From Aquimarina sp. RZ0 (GTDB taxonomy: Bacteria > Bacteroidota > Bacteroidia > Flavobacteriales > Flavobacteriaceae), in NCBI RefSeq assembly GCF_008370685.1, contig NZ_VTZU01000043.1, forward strand, positions 1-63,999: DNA of 63,999 nucleotides, in the 5' to 3' direction. A model generated the notes under the pieces. It did not search any database. It was not told where the DNA came from and saw only the letters and a program-made list of their open reading frames with translations. Positions 8,437 to 18,260 of the stretch are shown here, in pieces; position 1 is the stretch's first letter; each line of letters begins with the position of its first letter. The position numbers were made by a program, and so were the translations under genes.

Positions 8437-9735
8437 ATGGAAAACCTTGATGCAGCAAGACTCCAAATGGCATTTACACTTATATTTCATATAGTTTTTG
8501 CTTGTATTGGAATGGTTATGCCATTTTTTATGGTAGTTTCTCATTATAAATGGCTAAAAACGAAAGATCAACTTTATTTAACATTAACAAAGTCGTGGCA
8601 GAAAGGAGTGGCGATTTTCTTTGTTACCGGAGCCGTTTCTGGAACAGCATTGTCTTTTGAACTTGGCTTGCTGTGGCCAGAATTTATGAAACACGCCGGT
8701 CCTATTATCGGCATGCCTTTTTCATTAGAAGGAGCGGCATTTTTTGTAGAAGCAATTGCCTTAGGATTTTATTTGTACGGGTGGGATAAGCTACCAGAAA
8801 AATTTCATTGGTTTACAGGAGTTATTATAGGGATATCTGGAGTTGCCTCCGGGGTTTTGGTAGTTGCTGCGAATGGATGGATGAATGCTCCAAGTGGGTT
8901 TGATTATATAGATGGACAATTTCTAAATATAGATCCTGTACAAGCGATGCTCAATGCTGCCTGGGCTACTCAAGCACTTCATATGACATTAGCAGCATTT
9001 ACAGCGACCGGTTTTGCTGTAGCAGGAATCCATGCGTATCAGGTATATAAAGGTAGAAAGGTAGCATTGCATACCAAAGCATTTAAGATTGCTATTACCT
9101 TTGGAGCTATTGCTGCAATATTACAACCAATCAGTGGAGATCTTTCGGCAAAAGATATAGCCAAACGTCAGCCTGTAAAATTAGCAGCAATGGAAGCTCA
9201 TTATAATACAGAAAAAGGCGCTCCATTATATATTGGAGGTATTGTCAATGCAGAAACACAAGAGGTAAAATATAAAGTGGCAATCCCAAAGGCATTATCT
9301 TTTCTCGCCTTTGGGGATTTTGATGCAGAAGTAAAAGGATTGAATGACTTTCCTGAAGATGAACGTCCTAATGTACCAATGGTTCATTATGCTTTTCAGG
9401 TCATGGTTGGGATCGGAGGTTTATTATTATTAGCTGGTATTTTGTATTTTATTTCGATTAAAAAGAAAAAATGGTTGCATATGAACGTGTATTGGCTTCT
9501 TTTTGTGTTTTTGGCTCCATTAGGATTCATAGCTTTAGAGGCAGGGTGGATTGTCACAGAAGTAGGCAGACAACCGTGGATTATTCATAAAATTATGCGT
9601 ACAAAAGATGCAGTCACCCCTATGCCCGGCATTATTGTTAGTTTCTATATCTATATTGTTGTGTATTTTACATTATCGGTTGCTGTAACGTGGCTAATGA
9701 CCCGTCAGATAAAAGTTCTTAATTCTTCAAAATAG
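8437..9735 (+). CDS. cydA: Cytochrome bd quinol oxidase subunit I
   Basis: The subunit holds the hemes and quinol site of the high-affinity terminal oxidase in the inner membrane. The 432-aa protein has about nine hydrophobic helices, an N-terminal helix with the heme-ligand-type histidine His18, the LSFELGLLWPEFM segment, and the late VGRQPW motif. The periplasmic Q-loop region (about residues 240-330) is short compared with the E. coli enzyme, as in other Bacteroidota. cydB starts 10 bp after the stop, so the two form an operon. About 420 bp of upstream sequence without a gene presumably contains the promoter; I did not find a convincing Bacteroidota -33/-7 pair. Confidence 0.95.
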   Translation: MENLDAARLQMAFTLIFHIVFACIGMVMPFFMVVSHYKWLKTKDQLYLTLTKSWQKGVAIFFVTGAVSGTALSFELGLLWPEFMKHAGPIIGMPFSLEGAAFFVEAIALGFYLYGWDKLPEKFHWFTGVIIGISGVASGVLVVAANGWMNAPSGFDYIDGQFLNIDPVQAMLNAAWATQALHMTLAAFTATGFAVAGIHAYQVYKGRKVALHTKAFKIAITFGAIAAILQPISGDLSAKDIAKRQPVKLAAMEAHYNTEKGAPLYIGGIVNAETQEVKYKVAIPKALSFLAFGDFDAEVKGLNDFPEDERPNVPMVHYAFQVMVGIGGLLLLAGILYFISIKKKKWLHMNVYWLLFVFLAPLGFIALEAGWIVTEVGRQPWIIHKIMRTKDAVTPMPGIIVSFYIYIVVYFTLSVAVTWLMTRQIKVLNSSK

Positions 9736-9745
9736 TCTGTAGTAT

Positions 9746-10783
9746 ATGTTATATGTTGTTCTGTTTTTTCTAATATTTTCATTGTATTTATATGTTGTTT
9801 TGGGCGGTGCTGATTATGGAGCCGGAATTGTAGAGCTATTTTCTTCTGAAGAAAATCAAAAAATCACTAAAAAGACAATTTATAGAGTTATGGGACCTGT
9901 ATGGGAAGCGAATCATATTTGGATTATCATCCTGATTGTAATTCTATGGATTGCTTTTCCATCGTATTATAACATTCTTGTTGTATATCTGCATATCCCT
10001 CTTACCATTGTTCTGCTTGGGGTCACATTGAGAGGAGTTGCTTTTGTATTTAGGCATTATGATGCAATCATTGATAATTCTCAACGGTTATATGATACTT
10101 TGTTTAAAATATCAAGTTTAATTACCCCAATATTTTTAGGCATGGTATTTGGCGGATTGATTAGCGGAGAAATAGTTATGGTAGAAGATATAGAAACCTT
10201 AACATTTTATGAGGTTTTTATAAATCCCTGGTTTAATATTTTTAGTATTTTGGTCGGTTTGTTTTTTGCATCACTATGTGCTTTTTTATCATCTGTATTG
10301 CTTATAGGAGAATCAGAGAGTGTACACGAAAATATCTATATAAGAAAAGCAGCCATTGCCACCATAGTTGTTTTTATTGTTGGATTAATAACGTTTATAT
10401 ATGGGTATGGTGCTGCGCATGTTTTTGTAAAAGATTTTATAAAAAACCCATATTCGCTTATCTCCATGTTGTTTTCTGGATTATTATTGATCCCGCTTTG
10501 GATTGCGATTAAAAAGGGGAGAAGGGTCTTAAGCAGATTTTTTGCAGGATTACAGGTCTTTTTGATATTATTAGCAGCTATAGTAGCACATTTCCCTGGA
10601 ATTATCATCACCAAATCAGAGAACATAAGTCTATTAGAAAATATAGCGCCCGAGTCTGTTATTAAAGTTTTAGGGATTTCACTTATTATTGGTGGTTCTG
10701 TAATTCTTCCAGGTTTATTTCATTTGTTAAAATCATTTAAAATGATAAAGATTTTGGATAGAAAAGACAATCCTTCGGCTTAA
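9746..10783 (+). CDS. cydB: Cytochrome bd quinol oxidase subunit II
   Basis: The 345-aa polytopic membrane protein pairs with CydA. The N-terminal segment GGADYGAGIVEL and the WEANHIWIIILIV motif (about 52-64) are conserved CydB features, followed by TLRGVAFVFRHY. It starts 10 bp behind cydA. No small cydX-like ORF directly behind it could be supported. No clear terminator was found after it; the next 520 bp contain only a degenerate family D repeat. Confidence 0.95.
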   Translation: MLYVVLFFLIFSLYLYVVLGGADYGAGIVELFSSEENQKITKKTIYRVMGPVWEANHIWIIILIVILWIAFPSYYNILVVYLHIPLTIVLLGVTLRGVAFVFRHYDAIIDNSQRLYDTLFKISSLITPIFLGMVFGGLISGEIVMVEDIETLTFYEVFINPWFNIFSILVGLFFASLCAFLSSVLLIGESESVHENIYIRKAAIATIVVFIVGLITFIYGYGAAHVFVKDFIKNPYSLISMLFSGLLLIPLWIAIKKGRRVLSRFFAGLQVFLILLAAIVAHFPGIIITKSENISLLENIAPESVIKVLGISLIIGGSVILPGLFHLLKSFKMIKILDRKDNPSA

Positions 10784-11304
10784 TAAAAGACTTTTTTTAT
10801 TTTGTATCCAAATTCTGGAAGTAGTTTAGTTATGGTGCCGGTTCTGAGGATTGTTTTTTTTTATTTGATAATCACTGTGTTAGTTTCTTTCCTGATGTTT
10901 GAAAACAATTTGCAAGCTTATAGCCTGGTTTTCTATGTGCAACTAAGCAATAAAATCAGCAAGGTTCCTGGAACTCGCTCAATTCTGATCGCTCAGTGGT
11001 GTAGATAGTTTTTATACCAGTGCATCCATTATTTTAAGAATTTCATAAATTTCAGGACAATCTTTTGAGAGTGATACTGTATCCATTATTAGGATCTGAT
11101 TCTAGTTTAAAATTGATTAATAAAATGGAAGGTGTCAATAGTATGACGCACGCTATAAGGTGAAATCGAAAGAACCCAAAAGTATTCTGGTAACAGTTCA
11201 ATACAAGCTCTTTACCCGATTATCGAGATTTAAATCTAAAAAGAGGCTTGCCTCGAAATGCTTATTTTTCAATAAATACTTTCTGGGTTTGTTCCGAGGG
11301 GTTT
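10784..11304. other. Gene-poor stretch with a degenerate family D repeat (11211-11300)
   Basis: No credible gene is seen. From 11211 the sequence CCCGATTATCGAGATTTAAA and the later GCTTGCCTCGAAATG parallel the family D copies at 49265 and 17035, with a central region that has drifted. The rest is AT-rich sequence without clear structure. Confidence 0.5.
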
Positions 11305-13098
11305 TTACTTTTTTAGTATTTTTTCAGAGAAAAAATTACCGTTTTTATTCAGTATTGTTACCATATAGAGACCTGTTGATACCTTTGTAAGATCAATATT
11401 TTCATTATACGTATCTAATACTTTATTGCCGTATATATCATAAACAGTTATTTTATCAATTTCTTGTATCCCAAAAACTTTTGCAATATCAGAGGTTGGG
11501 TTAGGAGATATCGCCATTTTCTTACTATCAACCTCGTCTACACTTAAAACGGTTAACGCCGTACTATATAATTCAGATACATTATCTGTATCTTGTTCAG
11601 CACTATAAATAACATTAATATTATCCGCGCTCATTTTTTTATCTAATACAAATCCGCCTACAACCAAATCTCCATTGAGTTTTAGCGAACTACCTCCTTC
11701 AATATCTACTACATAAAGTTCTCTTCGTACACCTTCTATATCCGAACAATAGATAACCTTAGTGCTATCATCACTTATTTCAAAATCATTAGATACTCCT
11801 ATACCCTCGTGACCTTCTGGAACAGTTGGATTTAATTTTTGCAAATTTTCTCCATTTATTGAGACACTATATAATTCTCGTGCATTCAATGTTTCTTGAT
11901 TGATACCGTGATACACTACCTTATTCCCATCTGGACTAAACTCATAGCTGTTTACGAACCCAGAACCAAAAGGGAAATCTGCATTAAGTTTTATGGGGGT
12001 TCCTCCATTTACGGAAACCACAAAGATTTCTCTAACGGAGTTTCTATTTTGATCAGATTTATATACTACATTCAAACCATTTGGATTTATTTTAAAGGAA
12101 TCTATATCTCTGTCACTTGCAAAAAAAGAGTTTAGTTTTATTCGGTTTTCACCCGAAACATCCACACTATATAGCTCAAATACTGTATTTCTATCCTCAT
12201 CAGCTTTATAAATGACTTTTGATCCGTTTGGAGTGATTAGAAACTCCAAAACATTCCCACCTGCAACCAAATCTCCGTTTAACCTGGTCGACATTCCTCC
12301 CTGAATCGGAACGCTGTATAACTGAACAATACCATTACTTCTCATTCTATAAATAACCTGATCATTGCCAGGGCTAATAGCATAATCCAAAACTTCGTCA
12401 GTATCATTTACAATAGGTACACTTAATGTACTATTTTCACCTGTCTCAATATTGGTACTATACAACTCGAACGTGTCATTGGCATTTTGATCAGCTAAAT
12501 ATACGGCATAAGTACTATCAAAATTGATCTGAAAATTAATTACATCTCCGCCAGAGGTAATTACGCCGTTCAACTTTGTTACCGCACCTCCATCAATCGA
12601 GACAAGATACAATTCGGTAATAAATTTAAAATCTTGTTCAGCCCGGTAGACTACATATTTATTATCCGAGCTTACTTCAAAATCATCCTCAATACTACTA
12701 AAACTATCATTATTTAGCTTTATTAAATTTCCTCCATCAATGCTGTTGACATATAATTCGGATTTACCAATACTTGCATGATCGGCGGTGTATAAGACTT
12801 GCGCGCCAGTCGGAGATAATTTAATAGTTTTAATACCAAAATTATTTTGGATCGGAGCCAAACTAGTAGAGATACCTCCTTCTACAGGAACACTATATAA
12901 TTCAAAGCTACGAGTCAATTTATCACTAATTGAGTATACTACTTTTGATCCATCATTATTAATCCTAAAAGTAAGAACCTCGTTATCTCCCGTAAGCTGA
13001 TTATTTAACTTTGTCTGTCCAAAAACGGAATAACCAATCACTGAAAAAAGCAGATTTAAGGTATATAAAACAGTTGAAAAACAGTTTTTATGCATCAT
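11305..13098 (-). CDS. T9SS-exported TolB/WD40-like beta-propeller protein
   Basis: The 597-aa protein has a signal peptide (about 1-28), then roughly ten degenerate repeats of about 45 residues with the pattern S..NxVVY.ADQ...ELYSV...GG...KLNG, i.e. PD40/TolB-like propeller blades. Residues about 520-597 form a type A T9SS sorting domain: SPNPTSD, IDKITVYDIYGN, then STGLYMV and a C-terminal KKILKK-like end (EKILKK). It is predicted to be secreted or surface-attached. No catalytic domain is visible, so a binding or structural role is all I can suggest. It is transcribed alone, towards cydB. Confidence 0.85.
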   Translation of the reverse strand: MMHKNCFSTVLYTLNLLFSVIGYSVFGQTKLNNQLTGDNEVLTFRINNDGSKVVYSISDKLTRSFELYSVPVEGGISTSLAPIQNNFGIKTIKLSPTGAQVLYTADHASIGKSELYVNSIDGGNLIKLNNDSFSSIEDDFEVSSDNKYVVYRAEQDFKFITELYLVSIDGGAVTKLNGVITSGGDVINFQINFDSTYAVYLADQNANDTFELYSTNIETGENSTLSVPIVNDTDEVLDYAISPGNDQVIYRMRSNGIVQLYSVPIQGGMSTRLNGDLVAGGNVLEFLITPNGSKVIYKADEDRNTVFELYSVDVSGENRIKLNSFFASDRDIDSFKINPNGLNVVYKSDQNRNSVREIFVVSVNGGTPIKLNADFPFGSGFVNSYEFSPDGNKVVYHGINQETLNARELYSVSINGENLQKLNPTVPEGHEGIGVSNDFEISDDSTKVIYCSDIEGVRRELYVVDIEGGSSLKLNGDLVVGGFVLDKKMSADNINVIYSAEQDTDNVSELYSTALTVLSVDEVDSKKMAISPNPTSDIAKVFGIQEIDKITVYDIYGNKVLDTYNENIDLTKVSTGLYMVTILNKNGNFFSEKILKK

Positions 13099-13331
13099 TT
13101 ATAAAATTAATATTAATGGTAAAGAAAATTACTATTATCGTAATATGCAAAAGTACATAAATAGTTGGTTTGCAGTCAACTCATTTTTTGGCTAGTATTA
13201 TACTAGGTTTTTCTTATAAATTATTAAGAGTATTATTATAAAGTATCCAAATTTTATTTTGCTATATTTCCGACCAGAGGCTATATAATTAAGAGGCGCA
13301 TGAATCGAGAGGTTTACGTGTAGTGAGAAAT

Positions 13332-14519
13332 TTACGGATATAATTCCTCTTTTTCTACACGGCTCTGTTTTCGTTTTTCCTTTTTTTTCTGTTTCTCAAT
13401 TTGTTTTCTCTTAGCTTCCGGAACTTTACCAGTCTCAGAATATATCTTCAATTCGCTTAATACTATGTTAACTTCTTTTTTCATTTGACTAGTGATCAAT
13501 TCGTGTAAAAAGAAGCCTGTAAATCTTTTCATATGCAAAGTTACATTCATTTCAATTTTGGATTGATTGGGGGCTACTTTAATTACTTTCCAATGGTTAT
13601 TTGCAAGTATTATAAATCCTGGTGCCCCTTCAATAAGATCATAGGACAACTCTTTATTTTTATCACTGAACATAACGAGTTTTTCCACGAGCTCATTCCC
13701 TTTTCCAATATTTGTTTCGCAAACCCTGGAGGAACAGGTTGTCCCTTCGTGTTCTGGTTTCCCTATTCCGTATGAGTGATGCAAGGTAGAGGTCCATACA
13801 GCTGTTTTATCAAATTCTCTACAAATTTTCCATAAGGAGTCTTCAGATACATTTATAATATCACTCCTTAATGTCTTTTTTATAATTCTGTTCTTTGTTC
13901 GTTTGTCCAGTTGTTTTTTTTGAAGTTCCTTTATTCTATTTGCTTTTGAGAGAGAAACTTTTCCATTCTCGGCATAGTGCTTAATGTCGTAATATATGCC
14001 GTTACCATTCCTGTTAATTGCCTTCAACATAGTTTTTTTGAGAAAGAAAGCATGAAGTTTTTTCATCTTCATGATGGTCGTTGTTCTCAATAAAGATTGT
14101 TTTGGTCCATTATCAATTACCTTCCAGTGCGTTTCGTTGGCAATAATAAAGCCTGGGAATTTAGTTGATGCAAATTTGATTTCTCTACGGGAGTCATCAT
14201 GAAAAATTAGGTCTTCATGGGATTCATGATGTCCTTTTGAATTTACCATACTGGTTCTTTTGCTCCAAGGCACACCTTTGAATATTTCTTCTCCAAAATA
14301 CTCTGTACTATCAATTAAAGTGCTCCAGCGAGAGATATTTGGGTCGCTGATTATTCTCCAGAGGGTATCAGCTGAAACGTTTATAAATTCACTCGTGGTA
14401 ATTGTTTTTAATTCGGTGTACTTTTTTTCTTGTTGTGCCATAACTTCTGAATTAGATGTTGCCATTAATAATGCCGATAGCATTAAAATCTTTCTTTTCA
14501 TTCTTTTTGATTTACTCAT
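13332..14519 (-). CDS. Exported protein with two tandem SRPBCC (START-like) domains
   Basis: The 395-aa protein has a signal peptide ending near AQQ (residues 28-30). Two copies of one domain follow: residues about 36-180 start TITTSEFINVSADTLWRIISD, and about 215-365 start TLRSDIINVSEDSLWKICRE. Both have a middle GFIIANETHWKVI / GFIILANNHWKVI block and a late MKKLHAFFLKK / MKRFTGFFLHE block, showing an internal duplication. SRPBCC folds bind hydrophobic ligands; the ligand here is unknown. The C-terminus is highly charged Lys/Glu/Arg. The start could also be ATG 14501, two short steps into the basic n-region. The divergent repeats make it a paired-pocket protein candidate. Confidence 0.75.
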   Translation of the reverse strand: MSKSKRMKRKILMLSALLMATSNSEVMAQQEKKYTELKTITTSEFINVSADTLWRIISDPNISRWSTLIDSTEYFGEEIFKGVPWSKRTSMVNSKGHHESHEDLIFHDDSRREIKFASTKFPGFIIANETHWKVIDNGPKQSLLRTTTIMKMKKLHAFFLKKTMLKAINRNGNGIYYDIKHYAENGKVSLSKANRIKELQKKQLDKRTKNRIIKKTLRSDIINVSEDSLWKICREFDKTAVWTSTLHHSYGIGKPEHEGTTCSSRVCETNIGKGNELVEKLVMFSDKNKELSYDLIEGAPGFIILANNHWKVIKVAPNQSKIEMNVTLHMKRFTGFFLHELITSQMKKEVNIVLSELKIYSETGKVPEAKRKQIEKQKKKEKRKQSRVEKEELYP

Positions 14520-14569
14520 GCTACGGCAAAAGTAAAGACCACAAAAAGTAGAAGTTTGACTAAGAAGTT

Positions 14570-15421
14570 TTATCCTTTGTCTGAGAAGTTTAATCTGTAT
14601 TCAGATGGAGAAATTCCATATTGGGCCTTAAAAACCCTTGACATATGTGCCAGTGTTTTAAATTCACACTGGTAAGCTATATTAGTGATTGATTCATTGG
14701 AAACAGGAAGCAATTCAGCAACCTTTTCAATGCGTTTTCTGATCAAGTAATTGTTTGGAGTATCATTATAAATCCTCTTAAACGTTTTTTTAAAGGTAGA
14801 AAGACTCTGATTATTTAATTGAGCCAATTCCTCAATTCCAAGGGACGAATAGATATGTGCATCTATGATCTCTTTGAATTCGAATGTTTTTTTCTCATAG
14901 AGATTAGTCATTATACCTATTACCTCAGGGGCATTGGCTGTATGAATCAGGAGAAGTATAAGTTCATTAAGTTTAAGTTTCAGTAAGTCTTCAGACACCA
15001 ATTCTGGATGTTCAAAATAAGATATTAATCCAATAATGTAATTTCTCAACAACTCATTTGTTTCAACTAGCGTAGAATTTACACTTAGCTTATGCCAGGT
15101 ACGGGTTGAGAAAGGAGAAGTAACATTATGATAAAGTTTTTCTAGTACGTCTTTATGAAACTTAATTGCGATGGCTTTGTATTCTGTTTTACCATTGATT
15201 GTTAAGGTACTAAACGTGCTGTTGCCACATTTTGCAAGAACAGCCTGGTTCGCTTTTAATCGAAGTTCCTCAGTTTCAGAATAATTAGTACATCGACCTT
15301 GCAATATATATACAAACCCTGCTTCGTCTTCGGGCATGGCTGTTGCCATTTTAATAGGTTGTGTCATTGTCACCAAATTGAACAATGGTTTTCCGAATAA
15401 CGCTATTGTTTTTATTTCCAT
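14570..15421 (-). CDS. AraC-family transcriptional regulator
   Basis: The 283-aa protein ends in an AraC double helix-turn-helix (about 180-280), including LGIEELAQLNNQSLSTFKKTF and the second-helix pattern ITNIAYQCEFKTLAHMSRVFK followed by GISPSEYR. The N-terminal half is a cupin-like sensing domain without a named ligand. It lies 50 bp upstream of the SRPBCC protein gene on the same strand, so it may be co-transcribed with it or control it. The effector is unknown. Confidence 0.88.
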   Translation of the reverse strand: MEIKTIALFGKPLFNLVTMTQPIKMATAMPEDEAGFVYILQGRCTNYSETEELRLKANQAVLAKCGNSTFSTLTINGKTEYKAIAIKFHKDVLEKLYHNVTSPFSTRTWHKLSVNSTLVETNELLRNYIIGLISYFEHPELVSEDLLKLKLNELILLLIHTANAPEVIGIMTNLYEKKTFEFKEIIDAHIYSSLGIEELAQLNNQSLSTFKKTFKRIYNDTPNNYLIRKRIEKVAELLPVSNESITNIAYQCEFKTLAHMSRVFKAQYGISPSEYRLNFSDKG

Positions 15422-16231
15422 AATAGTCCAAAACTAACCCAAAAACTAAGAAAAGATTTGTCTGAGAAGTTTTTTATCGTTTTATTAAAGTGAAATACAA
15501 TGTTTGGTTCTGTGTAGTACGAAAGTAGAAAATCACAGATGTTCGAGCTAATATTTAGCCAACGTTTATAATTTGATTTAATATTTTGAAGACAAACGAA
15601 TAGGTATATCAAAGAATTATGGTAACCTCATACCAAGTACTAGATGTTTTTTGTAATTCTACTAATTTTTTTCTTTGACAAGAAAATTTCTAAATTTTTG
15701 TCTTTAATACGATTTGTGATTAAAAAATTCGTATAAATTCATTGAATTATTTTTTCTTTATGCAAGGCAAAAAAATCAAGCATAGCTATAGCTACGGTTT
15801 ATTTTTTAAACGAAGTAGAAAGGAAAAAGAAACGATGAATATGCGAAATTTTTAGTTATAAATCGTATAACTCCATTTTTAAGAATTTTAATAGAGTCAG
15901 CTAGACTTAAACTATTTGTATTACAGTATTGTACTTCTTCTGATAGTTGAGAATTTTTTTTGCAGTTTCTAGAGTTACTTTTAAAGTTTTAGATTTTTGA
16001 TATTTATTTAAACTGATATATTTATATTTGCGATTATAAGAAATCCTAATTTTGATTGATAGCCTTGTTTGTTGATCTATGAGTATCAACATTAAGTTCA
16101 GTTTTGATCATTTTGAAAAAAATTTTATTTGTAAACAACTCTAATAAGATTGAATTATTTAAGCAAAAAACAGAAGCTTTTGACGTTAGTTTTTTGATGA
16201 AAATCTGATTTTTAGAAATGTTAAAGTATAT
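15422..16231. other. Gene-free stretch between AraC regulator and tRNA-Pro
   Basis: Apart from family A element A2 it is AT-rich sequence. Short ORFs here are compositionally poor, and the longest antisense one runs through the tRNA gene, so none is called. Confidence 0.5.
15707..15868. mobile_element. Family A short palindromic element, copy A2 (162 bp)
   Basis: Left end ATACGATTTGTGATTAAAAA and right end, read on the other strand, ATACGATTTATAACTAAAAA are terminal inverted repeats of about 25 bp. AGCTATAGCT (15784-15793) marks the exact centre. The two halves pair with each other over most of their length, so a single strand folds into one long hairpin. By eye it is identical to 46844-47005 and to the retained part of 1-122. 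Confidence 0.9.
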
Positions 16232-16306
16232 CGGGTAGTAGCTTAGTCCGGTTAAAGTGCTGGTCTGGGGGACCAGAGATCGGAGGTTCGAATCCTCTCT
16301 ACCCGA
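16232..16306 (+). tRNA. tRNA-Pro (anticodon GGG)
   Basis: The 75-base cloverleaf is complete: acceptor CGGGTAG / CTACCCG (perfect), D stem GCTT/AAGT, anticodon stem CTGGT/ACCAG with loop CTGGGGG giving anticodon GGG, T stem GGAGG/CCTCT with loop TTCGAAT, discriminator A. The CCA end is not encoded, so it must be added after transcription. It is a single tRNA with its own terminator. Confidence 0.97.
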
Positions 16307-16314
16307 CACTCCTA

Positions 16315-16341
16315 AACCTCCTTTATTCAAGGAGGTTTTAT
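16315..16341 (+). terminator. Intrinsic terminator of tRNA-Pro
   Basis: AACCTCCTT (16315-16323) pairs with AAGGAGGTT (16329-16337) over a 5-base loop, followed by TTATTTATT. It starts 9 bases after the tRNA. Confidence 0.85.
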
Positions 16342-16346
16342 TTATT

Positions 16347-16506
16347 ATACCTTTTCTGGTTTTAAAATATTCAAAATAAAAAGAAGCTATTTTTTGTTTT
16401 AGTCAAAAAAGAGAATTAAAATCTATAGCCACGGCTTCATTATATTTTGAAACATCAACGAAAAAGAGCAAATTTTACGCGATAATTTTAAAATTAGAAA
16501 TTGTAT
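16347..16506. mobile_element. Degenerate family A-like element, copy A5 (160 bp)
   Basis: The left end ATACCTTTTCTGGTTTTAAA and the right end read in reverse, ATACAATTTCTAATTTTAAA, are imperfect terminal inverted repeats. AGCCACGGCT near 16427-16436 lies at the middle. The interior has drifted from A1-A3, but the size and symmetry agree. Confidence 0.55.
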
Positions 16507-16558
16507 TATTACAATTTTTAGCTCTATAGAATTTTCTAACACATTAATAGAGGAAGAG

Positions 16559-16927
16559 CTATTTATAACTCATAAAAAAGTTAATCCAGATATTACGAGA
16601 GACTCTTAATATGATGGGTAAAGAAAAAAACAATACAAGGACAATCAGACAATAAGTGGTTATAAGACCGAAATCAAACAAAAAGTAGGATAAAATAAAT
16701 GTGGCACCGGCAAACATAATACCTACGGGGTAGCTTACATACATTGCACCATAAAAAAAGGAAGGTTCGATTTTATATTTTGTTTTACAAACGCTACAAC
16801 GCTCGTTCATTTTTAAGGTTTCTTTTAGTCGGTATGGATTTTTTTCTGAGTACATACTTTCATTCTGACAAACGGGACAACTACCTCTTAGAATGCTATT
16901 GATTTTTGTGCCTTTTAAAAAATTCAT
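16559..16927 (-). CDS. DUF983 family membrane protein
   Basis: The 122-aa protein has two CxxC pairs near the N-terminus (CPVC at about 17-20 and CSVC at about 45-48), followed by YGAMYVSYPVG and two membrane helices in the second half. This is the DUF983 pattern, a small zinc-ribbon-like membrane protein of unknown function; some family members sit near cytochrome oxidase genes, which is not the case here. It stands alone on the - strand. Confidence 0.85.
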   Translation of the reverse strand: MNFLKGTKINSILRGSCPVCQNESMYSEKNPYRLKETLKMNERCSVCKTKYKIEPSFFYGAMYVSYPVGIMFAGATFILSYFLFDFGLITTYCLIVLVLFFSLPIILRVSRNIWINFFMSYK

Positions 16928-17034
16928 GACGTTTTATAATTACAAATTAGATACGATATATAACAAGTATTGAGGTATTAAAACCAAGCTTAGTTTTTTG
17001 GAGTATTTGCTAATTATAGAGTATTTCACTGTTT

Positions 17035-17121
17035 TTACTCGATCATCGAGATGTAAATGCTCTGCGAATTGCCTCGAAATCGAAATGTTTTTTTCAATAA
17101 ATGCCTCGAGGTAGTTTACTA
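17035..17121. repeat. Family D repeat, core copy D2
   Basis: The block from TTACTCGATCATCGAGATGT through TGCCTCGAAATCGAAATG to GCCTCGAGGTAGTTTAC matches family D copy 49265-49354 over about 85 bp with scattered differences. It includes a CTCGATCATCGAG palindrome. Confidence 0.7.
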
Positions 17122-17308
17122 TAAAGTCCATGTATATGGAATGTTTTATCATAACAAAATATGATTTATATTTTTTGATTCAGAATTACTGTTATTCAAC
17201 ATATTGTTTATTAATATAATATGAGTTACAAAATTAAGTAGATTAAAGTTCGAAACGTTCAGATGTTTAACGCCTTTTTTTGTACATTTAAGACATATTT
17301 TAATTATT

Positions 17309-18184
17309 TTGAAGGCAATACCAATACTTAATATAACTCAGTTTGAACGCCAAGAATCATTAGAAGATTTTTATAGTAATGATTTAAAAACACATCTGGA
17401 AAAAAACAAGAATATTTTTCATAAAGCTCATAAACATGATTTTTTTCTGTGTGTTCTATTTGCCAAAGGCTCTGGAATACATGAAGTAGATTTTAATACA
17501 TATGATGTAACTACAGGAAGTATATTTTTTTTAATGCCTGGTCAGACACATTATTGGAAATTTGATGATGAGCCAGAAGGATATATATTTTTTCATTCTC
17601 AAAATTTTTATGAGTTTTATTTTTCAAATAAAAAGCTTCAGCAGTTTCCTTTTTATTATTCTTACAACAACCCACCATATTTAATCCTAACATCACATCA
17701 GATTGTATCGCTAGAATTATATTTTAAAGAAATAAATGTAGAGTTCCACCAAAAATTAATCTATAATAAACAGAAAATAGCCAGTTTAATCGATCTTATT
17801 TATATTGATTTATCTCGTTTGTATGTACGTGTAGAAACTTCGTATAAAAATTCTTCTCCAACATATTTAAGAACGTTAGCAGCATTAGAAAATACAATTG
17901 AACAGTTTTATAAATTAGAAAAATCGGCAAAATTTTATGCAGAAAAACTAAATATTACTCCCAAACACCTGAATAGAATTACCAAAACAACGTTGAATAA
18001 GACGACTACAGATCTGATTACAGAACGTATTTTGCTAGAAGCAAAACGCCTTATAGTACATTCTGAAAACCCTTTGTCCAGGATTGGAGAAAATTTGGGA
18101 TATGAAGATTATGCTTACTTCTCCAGAGTGTTTAAATTAAAAACCAATAAAACACCATTAGAATTTAGACAAGAATATCGTTAG
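17309..18184 (+). CDS. AraC-family transcriptional regulator
   Basis: The 291-aa protein has an N-terminal cupin-like sensor (HKHDFFLCVLFAKG, then GSIFFLMPGQTHYW at about 70-84) and a C-terminal AraC helix-turn-helix pair (about 195-290: AEKLNITPKHLNRITK, then LSRIGENLGYEDYAYFSRVFK and TPLEF). The only start that keeps the full sensor is TTG at 17309, as there is no in-frame ATG nearby upstream; this choice is a judgement. It stands alone; the ligand is unknown. Confidence 0.87.
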   Translation: MKAIPILNITQFERQESLEDFYSNDLKTHLEKNKNIFHKAHKHDFFLCVLFAKGSGIHEVDFNTYDVTTGSIFFLMPGQTHYWKFDDEPEGYIFFHSQNFYEFYFSNKKLQQFPFYYSYNNPPYLILTSHQIVSLELYFKEINVEFHQKLIYNKQKIASLIDLIYIDLSRLYVRVETSYKNSSPTYLRTLAALENTIEQFYKLEKSAKFYAEKLNITPKHLNRITKTTLNKTTTDLITERILLEAKRLIVHSENPLSRIGENLGYEDYAYFSRVFKLKTNKTPLEFRQEYR

Positions 18185-18260
18185 TGTATTAATTGAGCAA
18201 GGAGTAATTAATATTTCATATAGAATGATAGTTACATAATTTTACAAAGCGATTATATGG

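Noticed and set aside
10802..11008. 68-codon + strand ORF after cydB, considered as a CydX-like subunit
   Set aside because: Too long and without the CydX W-Y pattern; the composition looks like chance AT-rich sequence.
11012..11086. 24-codon - strand ORF starting MDTVSLSKDCPEIYE
   Set aside because: Neat peptide, but no terminator, start site or neighbouring genes support it.
15412..15612. 66-codon - strand ORF upstream of an AraC gene
   Set aside because: It overlaps the start of the regulator, is aromatic-rich without pattern, and sits where a promoter is expected.
16046..16330. 94-codon ORF on the - strand
   Set aside because: It runs antisense through the tRNA-Pro gene and its terminator; the translated residues come from the tRNA sequence.
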